Shown piece after piece: positions 12,001 through 22,954 of a DNA stretch of 64,000 nucleotides. Source of the stretch: Sipunculus nudus (Eukaryota > Annelida > Sipuncula > Golfingiida > Sipunculidae). Position numbers and translations under genes: made by a program. The notes below the pieces were generated by a model. That model did no database searches, had not been told where the DNA came from, and saw only the letters and a program-made list of their open reading frames with translations. The stretch covers positions 28,640,008-28,704,007 of the forward strand of contig CM049313.1 in assembly GCA_026874595.1 (NCBI GenBank), in the 5' to 3' direction. Within the stretch, counting starts at the first letter, position 1; each line of letters starts with the position of its first letter.

Positions 12001-12071
12001 TCTGAAGAATTTCTATAAAAATATCCTTATAGACGAATGCAGCTTAGCGTCGAGACCCATGGGTCCCTATA
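9010..12071 (+). mobile_element. Family 2 element split by a family C insertion
   Basis: The leader TAGCTCAGCTGACTGAAAG starts at 9010. The core reaches AGAATAATAAAAAAA at 9097, is interrupted by family C (9098-about 11120), and resumes with GATACAAAACCTTCAATATC at 11121. The uninterrupted order AATAATAAAAAAATTGATAC is present at about 47691-47706, which shows that the break is an insertion. After the resumed core come ACTATAAAATGACAAC, a TCTG tract at 11385-11405, AGGTCA units, and the tail CAGCTTAGCGTCGAGACC with CCCATGGG at about 12040-12065. Confidence 0.7.
9098..11120 (-). mobile_element. Complete family C Helitron-like element
   Basis: On the minus strand the 5' end is a hairpin at about 11091-11120 (arms GCTTGCCGGAAAT and ATTTCGGAAAGC). 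The 3' end at 9098 has a small hairpin CGACC-TCT-GGTCG followed by TCTAG and a T tract. The body holds three to four ~335-bp units, each with a GGGGGCGCTG block, a CTGTGGCCTGTAGAATG segment in plus orientation, and GACAAACAGAC microsatellites. A (GACA)/(CAAA) tract occupies about 10995-11072. A 5' hairpin, subterminal inverted CCGGCAAGC, a 3' hairpin and a CTAG|T end fit a non-autonomous Helitron/Helentron. No Rep/helicase ORF is present, so mobilisation would have to come from elsewhere. Confidence 0.7.
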
Positions 12072-12168
12072 GTTTTATACATAAATACATACATAAACAC
12101 ATACATGTATACATACCTATAAACTGATGTCGAAGTGACTAGATATATGTCCGGGCATCCATCTCTAA

Positions 12169-12420
12169 AAGAGCACCTGTCCAACAGGCCACCTAATGAA
12201 GAGCACCTGTTCAACAGAACCTTCTATTGAAGAGCACCTGTCCAACAGGACAGCCTATTTAAGAACACCTGTCCAACAGGACCACCTATTGAAGAGCACC
12301 TGTCCAACAGGACCACCTATTGAAGAGCACCTGTCCAACAGGACCACATCTTGAAGAGCACCTGTCCAACAGGACCACCTATTGAAGAGCATCTGTCCAA
12401 CAGGACCACCTATTGAAGAG
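12169..12420. repeat. 31-bp minisatellite, about eight copies
   Basis: Eight consecutive units of 31 bp share AAGAGCACCTGTCCAACAGG followed by ACCACCTATTG. Five of the units are almost identical, and the outer ones are more divergent. Each unit contains CCTGT-CCA-ACAGG, a 5-bp stem with a 3-base loop. There is no spacer variability, so this is a minisatellite and not a CRISPR array. It lies just downstream of the family 2 tail. Confidence 0.9.
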
Positions 12421-12451
12421 GTGGTTTCCTTATTACTACATATGCCTTTGT

Positions 12452-12751
12452 ATATATATATATATATATTAGCACAGTTGTATATTCAGTTACCTATCCA
12501 CTAGAATACAAAACAAATACATATAATAATTACACTATCTTAATCTTTTCTGTTCGTTTGCTCAAAAAAAATTTGTCAATTGCACTTATTTACATTATTC
12601 TACTGAATAAATTTTCAAGGAGAAGTACCCCCATTTTCTATATGTTTATCGAGTTGCATTTCCTTCTTTGCTATATATTGTTCAATTTTATAAATATTTG
12701 TGGTGCAGTTGATTGCTTCTTTCAATTTTGGTTTCGCAGTTTTACATCTGC

Positions 12752-12809
<58 letters not shown>

Positions 12810-12941
12810 GATAGTGTTACCCTCCGATGTAAAGTGCTCTATGGCCTACAGACTAGGCCAGAGCGGTATAACTCTGAAGAAAACTGTTAACTCACCGTGA
12901 AACAGACTGTTGTGAATTAACAGTGCTGTTTTTCTTCAGAG

Positions 12942-13002
<61 letters not shown>

Positions 13003-13012
13003 GAGTTAATAA
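12452..13012. repeat. TA microsatellites flanking an 80-bp palindrome
   Basis: Pure TA runs occur at about 12452-12469, 12757-12806 and 12943-12998. Between the last two lies a smaller hairpin TGGCCTA-cagac-TAGGCCA (12842-12860) and a near-perfect inverted repeat at 12867-12946. Its outer arms are TATAACTCTGAAGAAAA and TTTTCTTCAGAGTTATA, and its inner arms CTGTTAACTCAC and GTGAATTAACAG. The layout looks like a small palindromic MITE inserted at TA, but no second copy is visible here. Confidence 0.75.
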
Positions 13013-13059
13013 GATTATCATTCCAGTTTCATGATCTCCCAGTATCATTTGCCTGTCTG

Positions 13060-14117
13060 TTAAAGGTAACAGGTGGACATTAAACTTTTGTCAAATCCAT
13101 AACATTATTTTATTTTCAAAATACTCTGGGTAACACGACATTCCAAGAATAGGTGACAAGGGGTCCAGGATCTTCCTGGCAAAAAGAACATCTTTCATCG
13201 TCCAAAACTTTAATTCTTTAAAGAAAAGTATTTGTTGTTGAGTAGTGTAGTGAGAACTGAAATACTTTGTCTTTTAATCCAGGCCACTTTTGAAAAGGCA
13301 TATGTTAGCATTTGTGTCATATTTAGACCTCCGCTTTCATAGGGAGCAATTATTGTTTTCCTTTTTATCTTTTCTGGCTTATATGACCATATAAACTTAA
13401 AAAGGTTTTAAAGTAGTTTGCATCTATAAGGAGAAACACAGATTAAAAGATATTTCAAATGTGATATTCCGTAGGTCTTCAGTATTGTAATTTTCCCAAT
13501 CAATGTAAGTTTTCTATATGTCCAAAGGTTTAATAGGTGTTTAACTTTCTCCAGAGAAGGTATAAAGTTAGGTTTACAAAGATTAACAGCTTTTGGAGTG
13601 AATCTAAATCATTGACCATTTTAGTTTAATTGATCATATTTCGTGTTGCCAAATATTATTCGTTACACTCTTTTTTGCCATAGGCAGTACTACAGTTTAA
13701 ACGACATTAATTTTATGACCTGAAACATCTTAAAATTGTATGAAACTATTTACACCCTCTTTGATTGAGTTTGTATCTTTCATCAGAAGCATTGTGTCGT
13801 CAACATACTGGATAATTTTATTTTCTCCAGAAAATCTGTAATAACTTTGTTACGACGTATATTAGTTGCCAGTATCTCAGCACTTAATATAAATAGGTAA
13901 AGGGGACAGAAGGCATCCTTGTCACACTCCTCTTGAAAGTTTTAAAAAAGTCAGACACCCAACCATTATTTATAATGCAACTGCTTATGTCCTTGTATAG
14001 AAAGCTGCACCATTTCTCAATAGTTTCTCCAAACAGATAATACCTTAAAGTTATTTTTTTGTATAAATTCCATTCTACGCTTTCATATACCTTTTCAAAA
14101 TCAACTGCCACAAGCAA
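13060..14117 (-). pseudogene. LINE fragment 2: reverse transcriptase and C-terminal zinc-finger region
   Basis: Read on the minus strand from 14117, the sequence gives VAVDFEKVYESVEW (RT domain block with the first catalytic Asp), then FGETIEKWCSFLYKDISS and INNGWVSDFF. The YVDDTMLL box follows (second catalytic Asp pair, codons at 13796-13807), then DTNSIKEGVNSF. Near 13200-13150 a CSFCQEDPG stretch resembles the C-terminal zinc-finger region of LINEs. Frameshifts break the frame downstream of about 13900. The family looks L1/Tx1-like, as does fragment 1. The right edge abuts a family 1 leader at about 14128, which probably truncated or interrupted it. Confidence 0.8.
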
Positions 14118-14127
14118 ACCATTGCTT

Positions 14128-17100
14128 TTTAGCTCAGCTGACTGAAAGTCATCTGAGCTTTAGCGATCACTCTTTGTCCGTCGTCCGTCTGCCTGTCCTT
14201 CCGTCTGTCCGTCCGTTGACAGGGCACACATCGTAACCACTGGACCTAGAATTTTCTAACTTGAACCAGGGAGGTTTATGAAAAATCTCCTTGGGAACCT
14301 GAAATAATGTCTCTGTTACCCATATCCTCATAGTTATGGGGCTCATAAGTACCCTCCAGAATAACAGAATACTTGATACAACAGCTCAAGTAACAGAACA
14401 ACTAAGGCATTGATCACCATGATTCTTTGCATGGATATTGATCATGGAGTGTTTCATCAGTTTCTGCAGACTGGTGGCGCCATCTGTATTTTTTTTCATT
14501 TTTTTACGATTTTTTCTCTATTTTTGAGACCTTAAAAGATGCGGTCATCTGTTAACAGAGCACAAATCATAACAACTGGAACAAGAATCTTCTCACTTGA
14601 TTTCAAGGGATATCATGAAGAATCTCCTTGGAAACCTGAAATTAAGTCTCTGTTACCCATATCCTCTGAGCTTTGCTTAAGCTGAATGGGGATACCCCCT
14701 ACAAAATTTGGCACTGATAAAATTCCCTTTGTGAATGATTCCCTAGTCAGCTGAGCGTCATGACCCCTAGGTCACTTGTTTACGATTTTTTTCTCTCGAC
14801 TTTTGATGCCTTAAAAAATGCGGTCATCTGTTAACACGGAACAAATCGTAACGACTGGACCTAGAATCTTCTTACTTGACATCCAGGGAGGTCCATGAAA
14901 ATTCTCCTTGGAAACTTGAAATTAAGTCTCTGTTACCGAAATACTCCGAGTTGTGGTGCAACAAAGTACCCCACAGGATAATGAAAAATTTGATACAAAA
15001 GCTCAAGTAACTAAACAACTAATGCATAAATTACCATGATTCTCTGCATGGGTATTGATCATTTAAATGTTTCATTAGTTTCTGCAGACTGTATGCGCCA
15101 CCTCTATATTTTTCGGTATTAACGATTTATTTTCCTCTATCTTTGAGACCTTAAAAGATGAGGTCATCTGTTAACAGGGCACAAATCGTAACAACTGGAC
15201 CTAGAATCTTCTTAATTGACATCCAGGGAGATCCATGAAAAATCTCCTTGGAAAACTTTTATAACGTCTCTGTTTCCCAAATCCCTAGAGTTATGATGCT
15301 CCAAAGTACCCCACAGAATAATGCAAAATTTGAAACAAAAGCTCAAGTAACTGAACAACTAATGCATTGATCACCATGATTCTTTGCTTGGATATTGATC
15401 ATGGAATGTTTCACCAGTTTCTACAGACTGGTGGCGCCACCTGTATTTTTTTTAAATTTTTTAACGATTTTTTGCTCAGCTGACTGTAAGTCATCTGAGG
15501 TATAGGTATGTCGCTTTGTCCGTCGTCCGTCCGGCCGTCGTGCCGTCCGGCCGTCCGGGCGTCTGGCCGTCCGGTCCTCCGTTAGCAGGACACAAATCCT
15601 AACTGCTAAACCTAGAAGCCTGTAACTGAAAACCTATGAAGGTCCATAAAAAATCTCCTTGGATACCTTAAATAAGGTCACTGCGACCTATATACTCCGA
15701 GCTAAGTACCCCCCAAAGTAAAAAAAAAAATTGATACAAAACCTCCAATAACTTGATAATTTATGCACTGACTGTCATGAAACTTGCCTTGAATATTGAC
15801 CATGACTAGTTGTGTCAGTTCCCGAAAAGTGGTGTCGCCATCTGTATTTATTCTTATTTTTACGAATATTTTTTTTTTAGATCAGCTGACTGAAAGTCAT
15901 CTGAGCTATAGCGATCACTCTTTGTCCGTCGTCCGTCTGTCCGTCCGTTAACCAGGCACAAATCGTAACCGCTGGACCTAGAATCTTAATTCTTGACACA
16001 CTGAGAGGTCCATGAAAAATCTCCTTGGAAACCAGAAATTAGGTCTCTGTTACCCATATCCTTCGAGCTATGGGGCCCCAAAGTACCCCCCAGAATAGTC
16101 AAAAATTTCATACAAAAACTTCAATATCTCAATAACTACATCACTGATGGTCATGATTTTTGGCATACGTATTGATCATGAGATGTTTCATCAGTTTTTG
16201 CAGACTGGTGGCGCCACCTGCATTTTTCAATTTTTACGAATTGTTTTCTCTATTTTTGAGACCTTTAAAAATGTGAACAGCTGTTAACAAGGCACAAATC
16301 ATAAAGACTGGACCTAGAATCTTCATTCTCGACACACTGAGAGACCTATGAAAATATACCATGGAAACCAGAAATTAGGTCTCTGGTACCCATATCCTTC
16401 GAGCTATGGGGCCCCAAAGTACCCCCAAGAATAGTAAAAATTTCATACAAAAACTTCAGTATCTCATTAACTACATCACTGATGGTCATGATTTTTGGCA
16501 TACGTATTGATCATGAGATGTTTCATCAGTTTCTGCAGACTGGAGGCGCCACCTGTATTTTTCACTTTTTACGAATTGTTTTCTCTATTTTTGATACCTT
16601 TAAAAATGTTAACAGCTGTTAACAGGGCACAAATCATAAAGACTGGACCTAGAATCTTCATTCTTGACACAATGAGAGGTCCATGAAAAGTCTCCATGGA
16701 AACCTGAAATAAGGTCTCTGTTACCCATATCCTTTGAGCTGAAGGGGGCTCCCAATTACTCCCCCCCCCCCCCAGAATAATGGAAAATTTGATACAAAAG
16801 CTGAAGTATCTTAACAACTAATGCAGAGATCACCATAATTGTTTGCATGGATATTGATCATGGAGTGTTTCATCATTTTCTGCAGACTGGTGGCGCCACC
16901 TGTATTTGTTCGGGTTTTATTTTACGAATTTTCTCTATTTTTGAGACCTTTTAAGATATGAACATCTGTTTACAGGGCACAAATCATAAAAACTGGACCT
17001 AGAATCTTCATTCTTGACACACAGGGAGACCCATGAAAAGTCTACATGGAAACCTGAAATAAGGTCTCTGTTACCCGTATTCTTTAAGCTGTATGGCTCC

Positions 17101-17579
17101 AAATACCCCCCAGAATAATGGAAAATTTGATACAAAAACTGCAGTATCTCAATAACTACAACACTGATGGTCATGATTTTCGGCATAAATATTGATCATA
17201 AGCTGTTCCATCAGTTTCTGCAGACTAGGTGCCACCTGTATTTTTTTTTTTTTTTAACGAATTTTTTTCTCTTATTTTTGAGACCTTTAAAGATGTGGTT
17301 ATCTGTCAACAGGGTACAAATCGCAACAACTGGACCTAGAATCTTCATTCTTGTCATGCAAGGAGGCCCATAAAAAGTGCCTGTAGAAACTTGAAATTAG
17401 GTCTCTGTTACCCATATCCTTCAAGCTATAGGACTCTGAAGTATCCCTCAGAATAATGGACAATTTGATACAAAAGCTGAAGTATCTGAACAACTAATGC
17501 GGAGATCACCATGATTCTTTGCATGGATATTGACCATTAAGTGTTTTTATTAGTTTCTGCAGACTGGTGGAGCAACCTG
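14128..17579 (+). repeat. Family 1 tandem-core array
   Basis: At least eight core units occur here, marked by GTTAACAGGGCACA or close variants at about 14550, 14831, 15171, 15948, 16283, 16618, 16969 and 17308. Spacing is mostly 330-350 bp. Fresh leaders (CAGCTGACTG) begin at about 14131, 15477 and 15884, and one tail (AGTCAGCTGAGCGTCATGAC with CTTG) ends near 14780. Several elements are therefore joined or nested. Each core carries a GGTGGCGCCACC-type palindrome and a C-rich run that has expanded to 11-13 C in places (about 16759-16772). Open frames in this stretch are repeat shadows. Confidence 0.75.
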
Positions 17580-18345
17580 TATTTTTGTATCCGCCATTAT
17601 GTTTTTGACCTGGTTCCTCCGCCGCCGCCGCTTTCCAGAGAACTCCTCTGAGACTAATGGACCGATTTTTCCGAAACTTACACCATTTATCGGGTCACAT
17701 GTGAACTGGTGCCTAAACAATTTGCGTTGACCTCTGACCTTTCCTCTCTGCCCAGCGTCCATTTGTGCGTCTGTTTCCACACATAAACCCTCATATCTCG
17801 GGAACCGTTTGACCGATCAGGAAATAAAATTTATACAAATGTAGCCCTTGGATAGCTTTATAACATACACAAAAAATGATGGCGCCACCTGTAACCATGT
17901 TTGCACAGTCCATCTGTTCATCTGCCTTGGGTTAAAATCACTCATATCTCTGCAGTGAATTGACTAATTCACCTGAAATTCGGCATGCGAATACATCCTG
18001 ATAGCTTTCTTGATTTTATGACAGGTGGCGCCACCTACATTCACGTTCACGCTGATGACATCCAAGCTCATATCTTGGGAACCGTTTGACCGATTGGGCC
18101 AAAATTTTGCATGTGTATAGATCTCACATAGCTCTTTAACATACGCGAAACTGGTGGCGCCACCTGCAACCATTTTTGCACAGCGTCCGTCTGTTTGTCT
18201 GCCGTGGAATAATGTCACTCATATCTCGGCATTGGTTTGACATATCTGCTTAAAATTTTGCAGTTTTATACATCCTGGATAGCTTTCTTGATTTTATGAC
18301 AGGTGGCGCCACCTACATACACATTTAGGCTGCAGACATTCATGC
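17580..18345. repeat. Second tandem repeat with GGTGGCGCCACC palindromes
   Basis: Degenerate units share CTCATATCTCGG, a GTTTGACCGAT-like segment, GATAGCTTTCTTGATTTTAT and GGTGGCGCCACCT. The palindrome or a close variant recurs at about 17881, 18024, 18153 and 18302. The opening segment (17600-17630) is rich in CCGCCG. It differs from the family 1 core although it shares the palindrome, so it may be a separate family embedded in the array. Confidence 0.6.
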
Positions 18346-20797
18346 TAATATGCAACATACATCACTCTTTTTCCCCTTGCCACTCAATCCATGACTCACC
18401 CGTTCCACTCTGATTTTGGCGGATACACGTAGTCACTTGTCGGCTACCCATATTCTAGTATTTAAAGTTTACACATTTCAAAGTTTACAAATACAGACTT
18501 AATCTTGGCCTGTTGGTTAATCTGTTTGATGCTTCAGTTGAATGAGTATATACTACCAATCTGATGATAAAATTTCCTTTTGCGAATCTCTTCCCAGTCA
18601 GCTGAGCGTCATGACCCATGGGTCACTTGTTTTACTAAAATGACAACGATCATGTCAGTTTCTCAGCTGTTATGCCATCTAGTGTCCCAAAACCTGGTGT
18701 GTTAATTGATCCCAAGTGAATGCCCTATAGTAATCACCCTGTCTGTCTGTCTGTTCGTCTGTCTGTCTGTCTGTCCGTCAGTTTATCCACAAAAATTTGT
18801 TTCCAGATGATAACTCCATGTTGGATTGACATTTTAAACACGACTTAAAAATGGTTCACCACTAAAGAAAGAACCTGTATAATTTTTGGGTCATGAGGTC
18901 AAAGAACAGGGTCACAAGACTCACTTATTTAAAAAGATTTTGGCTGCATTTTCAGCCAAGTTTTTCATCCAAACTTTCCATCTTGAACATTTAGCTGACT
19001 TGCCAGTATGGGGAGAGCATAAATGAATTTGGGGTCACAGGGTCAAAGGTCAAGATCACAGGGGTCATATTGGTTTCAAACTTAATTTTTATATGGCTCA
19101 CAACTAAAGTAAGAACCCTGTCGATTTTGGTGACCAAAGGTCAAAGTTCAAGGTCACAGGACCCATTTCTTTAAAAGGAATATGTATGCATTTCATGCCA
19201 AACTTTTCATCACAGATCTTTCATCTTTAAAATAATACTCACCTGCTGATAGGGGAAGATTCTTTTCGACTTGGGGTCAAAGGGTCAAAGGTCAAAGTCA
19301 CAGGGCCCTTCTGTTCACTAATTAGTTCATCAATGATAATTCTGCATGGGCTAGCCAGATTGGCTTCAAACTTGATCTATTAATGACCCGCCACATAAGT
19401 AGGAAACATTTTGATTTTCAGGATCCAGAGGTCAAAGGTGAAGGTCACTGGACCGTCATTCTGAAAAATTTCTTCAAAATATCCTTACAGACAAATACAG
19501 CTGAGCGTTGAGACCCCTGGGTCCCTAGTTTTCTCTATTTTTGAGACCTTAAAAGATGCTGTCATCTGTTAACAGGGGATAAATTGTAACCACTAGACCT
19601 AGAATCTCTAACTTGAAATCCAGGGAGATCCATGAAAAATCTCCTTGGAAACCTGAAATTAAGGTTCTTTTATCGCTTTCCTCCGAGTTATGGGGCTCAG
19701 AAGTATCCCCCCCCGCCCCCGAGTAATTGTAAATTTGATACAAAAGCTCAAGTAACAGAACAACCAAGGCATATATCACCATGATTCTTTGCATGGATAT
19801 TGATCATGGAATGTTTCATCAGTTTCTGCAGAGTGGTGGCGCCACCTGTATTTTTTTTTTTATTTACGAGTTTTTTCTCTCTTATTTTGAAACCTTAAAA
19901 GATACGGTCATCTGTTAACAGGGCGCAAATCATAATGACTGGACCTAGAATCTTGTATCATGTCATGCATGGAAGCCCATGAAAAGACTCCTTTGAAACC
20001 TGAAATCAGGTCTCTGTCACCCATGATCTTCATGCAATAAGGCTCAGAAGTACCCCCCCCCCCCGAATAATGGAAAATTTGATACAAAAGCTCTAGTATC
20101 TGAACAACTAATGCATTGATCACCATGATTATTTGCATGGATATTGGTCATGGAATGTTTTATCATTTTCTGCAGACCAGTGGCACCACCTGTATTTTTA
20201 AAAATTTTTTTAATGATTTTCTCTCTCTGTTTTTGAGACCTTTAAAGATGTACGTGGTCATCTGTTAACAGGGCACAAATTGTAACCGTTGGTCCTAATA
20301 TCTTCTAACTTGACATCCAGTGAGTTCCTTGAAAAATATCCTTGGAAACCTGAAATTAGGGGCCTTTACCCATTCTCCCAGCTATGGGGATTATTAGCAC
20401 CCCCTCCCCCCCCACCCCCAGAATAATTGAAAATTTGATACCAAAGAAAGTGCACAAATCCTAACCTTGGACCTATAATTTTCTAACTTGACATCCCGAG
20501 GGTTCCTCAAAAGTTCTCCCCAGAAACCTGAAATTGGGTCACTGTGACCTATATTCTCAGAGTTTCGGAATATGTTTGAGCACCCCAGATATAATGCAAA
20601 ATACACACAAATTGACAGATTCCTCAGGAAAGGCTGGTTGGATTGTCATCAAATTTGGTGTGCTTCTGGGTCTTGATGAACTTGAGCTTATATGCATGAA
20701 CGATGATGCCACCTACATTTTCGTAATTAGTTGCCTGTGCAAGGACATATTGTCATCATGTCAGTCGGCTGAGCGTCATGACCCATGGGTCACTTGT
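18346..20797 (+). repeat. Family 1 tail, 5'-truncated family 2 element, then more family 1 cores
   Basis: A family 1 tail ends at about 18632 (CAGCTGAGCGTCATGACCCA, CTTG). A family 2 element follows without its leader: ATGACAACGATCATGTCAG, a TCTG tract at 18740-18775, four AGGTCA units, and a tail ending CCTAG at 19528. Family 1 cores then resume, with GTTAACAGGG at about 19568, 19916 and 20265, and end with a GTCATGACCCATGGGTCAC tail near 20770-20796. C runs have expanded at about 19706 and 20055. Confidence 0.65.
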
Positions 20798-20904
20798 GGT
20801 TGATTGTTTTGCTTGGTATGTATTGTTCAACAATGTATTTACATTAATCCTTATGTATCTGTTTTTTTCAGAAACCAGGTCTGATTATAAAGTGTGATGT
20901 TTGG

Positions 20905-22440
20905 TATTTTTTTTTTTCTTGATGCTATTATTCCCGCCATTATCTTATACACTACATCCAGGAAAATGAAAGGAAGCCCTTTGTTATTTCAAGTTCATCT
21001 TTTCCTTTCTTTAGTATCAAATATATCACATCTTGCTTTTGTGACGTTGAAGGCTGCCCTGTTGCATATTTACAGTTTAATGCTTCAATAAAAGGATGTT
21101 AACTGGTTTCAAAAGGTCTAATACAGTTCAGCTGGTATGCCATTAGAGCCCGGTGCATGTTTTGTTGTTTTTTCTGTCATTCAAGGCAATCGAATATTTC
21201 GATCAGTGAATTAAGAGCAACTTTGCCATATTTGGATTTTTGTTGGCGGATGTTTTAAATATTTAGGCATCAGAGGCTGCTGATTAATATTAATGTTTGG
21301 CAAAATTCTATAGCTATTTTAAGTTTCTTTATTGATTCTTTTTCAACGTCTCATCAGGTAATTTAAGCTTATCTATCTTTTTTTTTATTAAAATTTCTCT
21401 TCCCCAAGTTTAGAAAATATATTGTAGATTTATTCCCTTTTTCATACAATCATGTCTTACATCGTACAATGGCGCTTTCTGCTTTTCCTGAACTATTGTT
21501 TCTATCTTGTCTCGAATTTCGTTTATCCGATTTGAATTATCTTGTTCTCTTATCTCATATAACTGTGATACTTTAACTTCCAACATTTTAATTTCATTCT
21601 AATGTTTTGTTTGCTCTCTGTATCCCGTATTTAATGCTCTCTCTTCTGATACACATTTTAAGGATTTCCGACATCATGATCGGATTCGTACCGTGATTTT
21701 CCTCCAGTGTTTTCTCTATTCTTGTTTTAATAAGTTTTATACAATTTTCTTCTCTCAAAAACTGCAACTTTAACTTCCACAGGCCTTGCTCTCTTTATTG
21801 TAATAATGTATGTACCCCAAGGCTGATCGTACTGTGATCTGATCTATGATTTGGTAATATATCACAATCTGTTTTGTTAGTTTTCAAATCTTTGGCTATT
21901 AGGAAATAGTCTAGATGACACTTTCTAAGGTATGGCTGTGTTCTTGACCAAGTATACCTGTTTAAGCCTGGGTTGTTATCTCTCCAATTGTCAATCATGT
22001 CATTATCTTCCATAAAATTTTAAATTACTCTCTCACTATTAAAATTTGTATCATATCTGCCTCCACTTTTATTTTTGTCCAGAGAAAGAAGTGTGTTCCA
22101 ATCACAAGTCACAATTCTGTTATAATTTGGTCATTCTCAATTCTTTTAAATATATCACTGAAAAAATCAAGGTTATCATTATAAGAGCATATAGGTTTGT
22201 TATAGTAATGTACAAGTCAGCAATTGTACAGTCAAGTATTATTAATCTTGCATTTTCATCTTCTTCTTTAAATGAATTTCAGGAGGTGTATTATTTTTTA
22301 TCAGAATTTCAATTCCCCGGAAGTACTCCTAGCATGACTGCACAGCAACGTATTTTCCCATTCTGCTCCCACATATACTCTGTTTTCTCGGTACCATTCC
22401 TTTTCGTGCATGCAGATAATGTTTCTTTTTATGAATAAAA
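20905..22440 (-). pseudogene. LINE fragment 3: endonuclease to start of reverse transcriptase
   Basis: Minus-strand translation from about 22440 gives, in several frames, LIILDCTIADLYITITNLYA (central endonuclease strand) and CDWNTLL. It then gives IDNWRDNNPG, YTWSRTQPYLRKCHLDYFLI and ILPNHRSDHSTISL (21795-22013), a typical LINE endonuclease C-terminus including the SDH box. Further down lie a linker and APGSNGIPAELY (about 21124-21160), the first conserved RT block. The sequence stops at a T run (plus strand) near 20909-20921, before the catalytic RT core. Stops and frameshifts make it inactive. It is nested in family 1 sequence, whose tail ends near 22523. Confidence 0.8.
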
Positions 22441-22570
22441 TTAAAATGATAAATTCCTGCTGTGAATGTTAGACTATAATGTCTTTCTAGTCAGCTTAGC
22501 GTCATGACCCATGTGTCACTTGTTATAAGTCGGGTTTAACTAGTTAATCTTTTAATTTTCTCCTTAACAG

Positions 22571-22879
22571 GCGAAACGGTATGGGAGTCACTCCTGTTTA
22601 TACCCGCATTTCTTGGAAAGATATAAAAGCCTGTTGTTGTATTTCCGTAGACGGAAACTAATAAGCTTCACTTCTGGACAGATTGATTTCGGACCGGCTA
22701 TTGACAAATGGTTGAAGTCAACATATCCACGGGGATGCTGTACATTGTCTCGAGTGAAAAGTCACAAAGCTCGTCTGTACATCACCAACCACCGCAAGCC
22801 ACAACACTGTTTTGATTGCAACCCCATCTGGTGCCTTTTCCTGGGACCATGCTGGCTGTTTTCAGCTCCCTGTTACAAG
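22571..22879 (+). CDS. Probable internal exon of an unidentified host gene
   Basis: A pyrimidine-rich tract ending AACAG precedes 22571, and GTGAGG follows 22879, giving consensus acceptor and donor sites. Between them is an open frame of exactly 103 codons, phase 0 at both ends. The peptide is basic and Cys-rich: an LERYKSLLLYFRRRK segment, then DFGPAIDKWLKSTYP, then a CC pair, and near the end a hydrophobic Cys-containing stretch, NPIWCLFLGPCWLFSAPCY. That last stretch could be a membrane-associated or palmitoylated segment. I do not recognise the family. Reading on past the donor reaches a stop after four codons, as expected for intron. No partner exon is evident in the window; flanking introns would be filled with repeats. 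Confidence 0.6.
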
Positions 22880-22954
22880 GTGAGGACAGTTTAAGGCTGC
22901 AACATAAAAAAGAGATGTGTTTCTTGGATACCTTTCGTCCGATCATGCATTAAT

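Noticed and set aside
12169-12420. CRISPR-like array
   Set aside because: Units are contiguous 31-bp repeats with no variable spacers, in a eukaryotic repeat setting; it is a minisatellite.
12558-12890. 110-codon frame with a YIYIYI run
   Set aside because: The run is the TA microsatellite in translation; no other motif is present.
20850-20900. Second splice-acceptor-like site (CTGTTTTTTTCAG)
   Set aside because: The site looks good, but the downstream frame runs into a LINE fragment within about 30 bases and no donor can be assigned, so I did not call an exon.
22046-22438. 130-codon plus-strand open frame
   Set aside because: It is antisense to LINE fragment 3, whose minus-strand translation shows endonuclease motifs.
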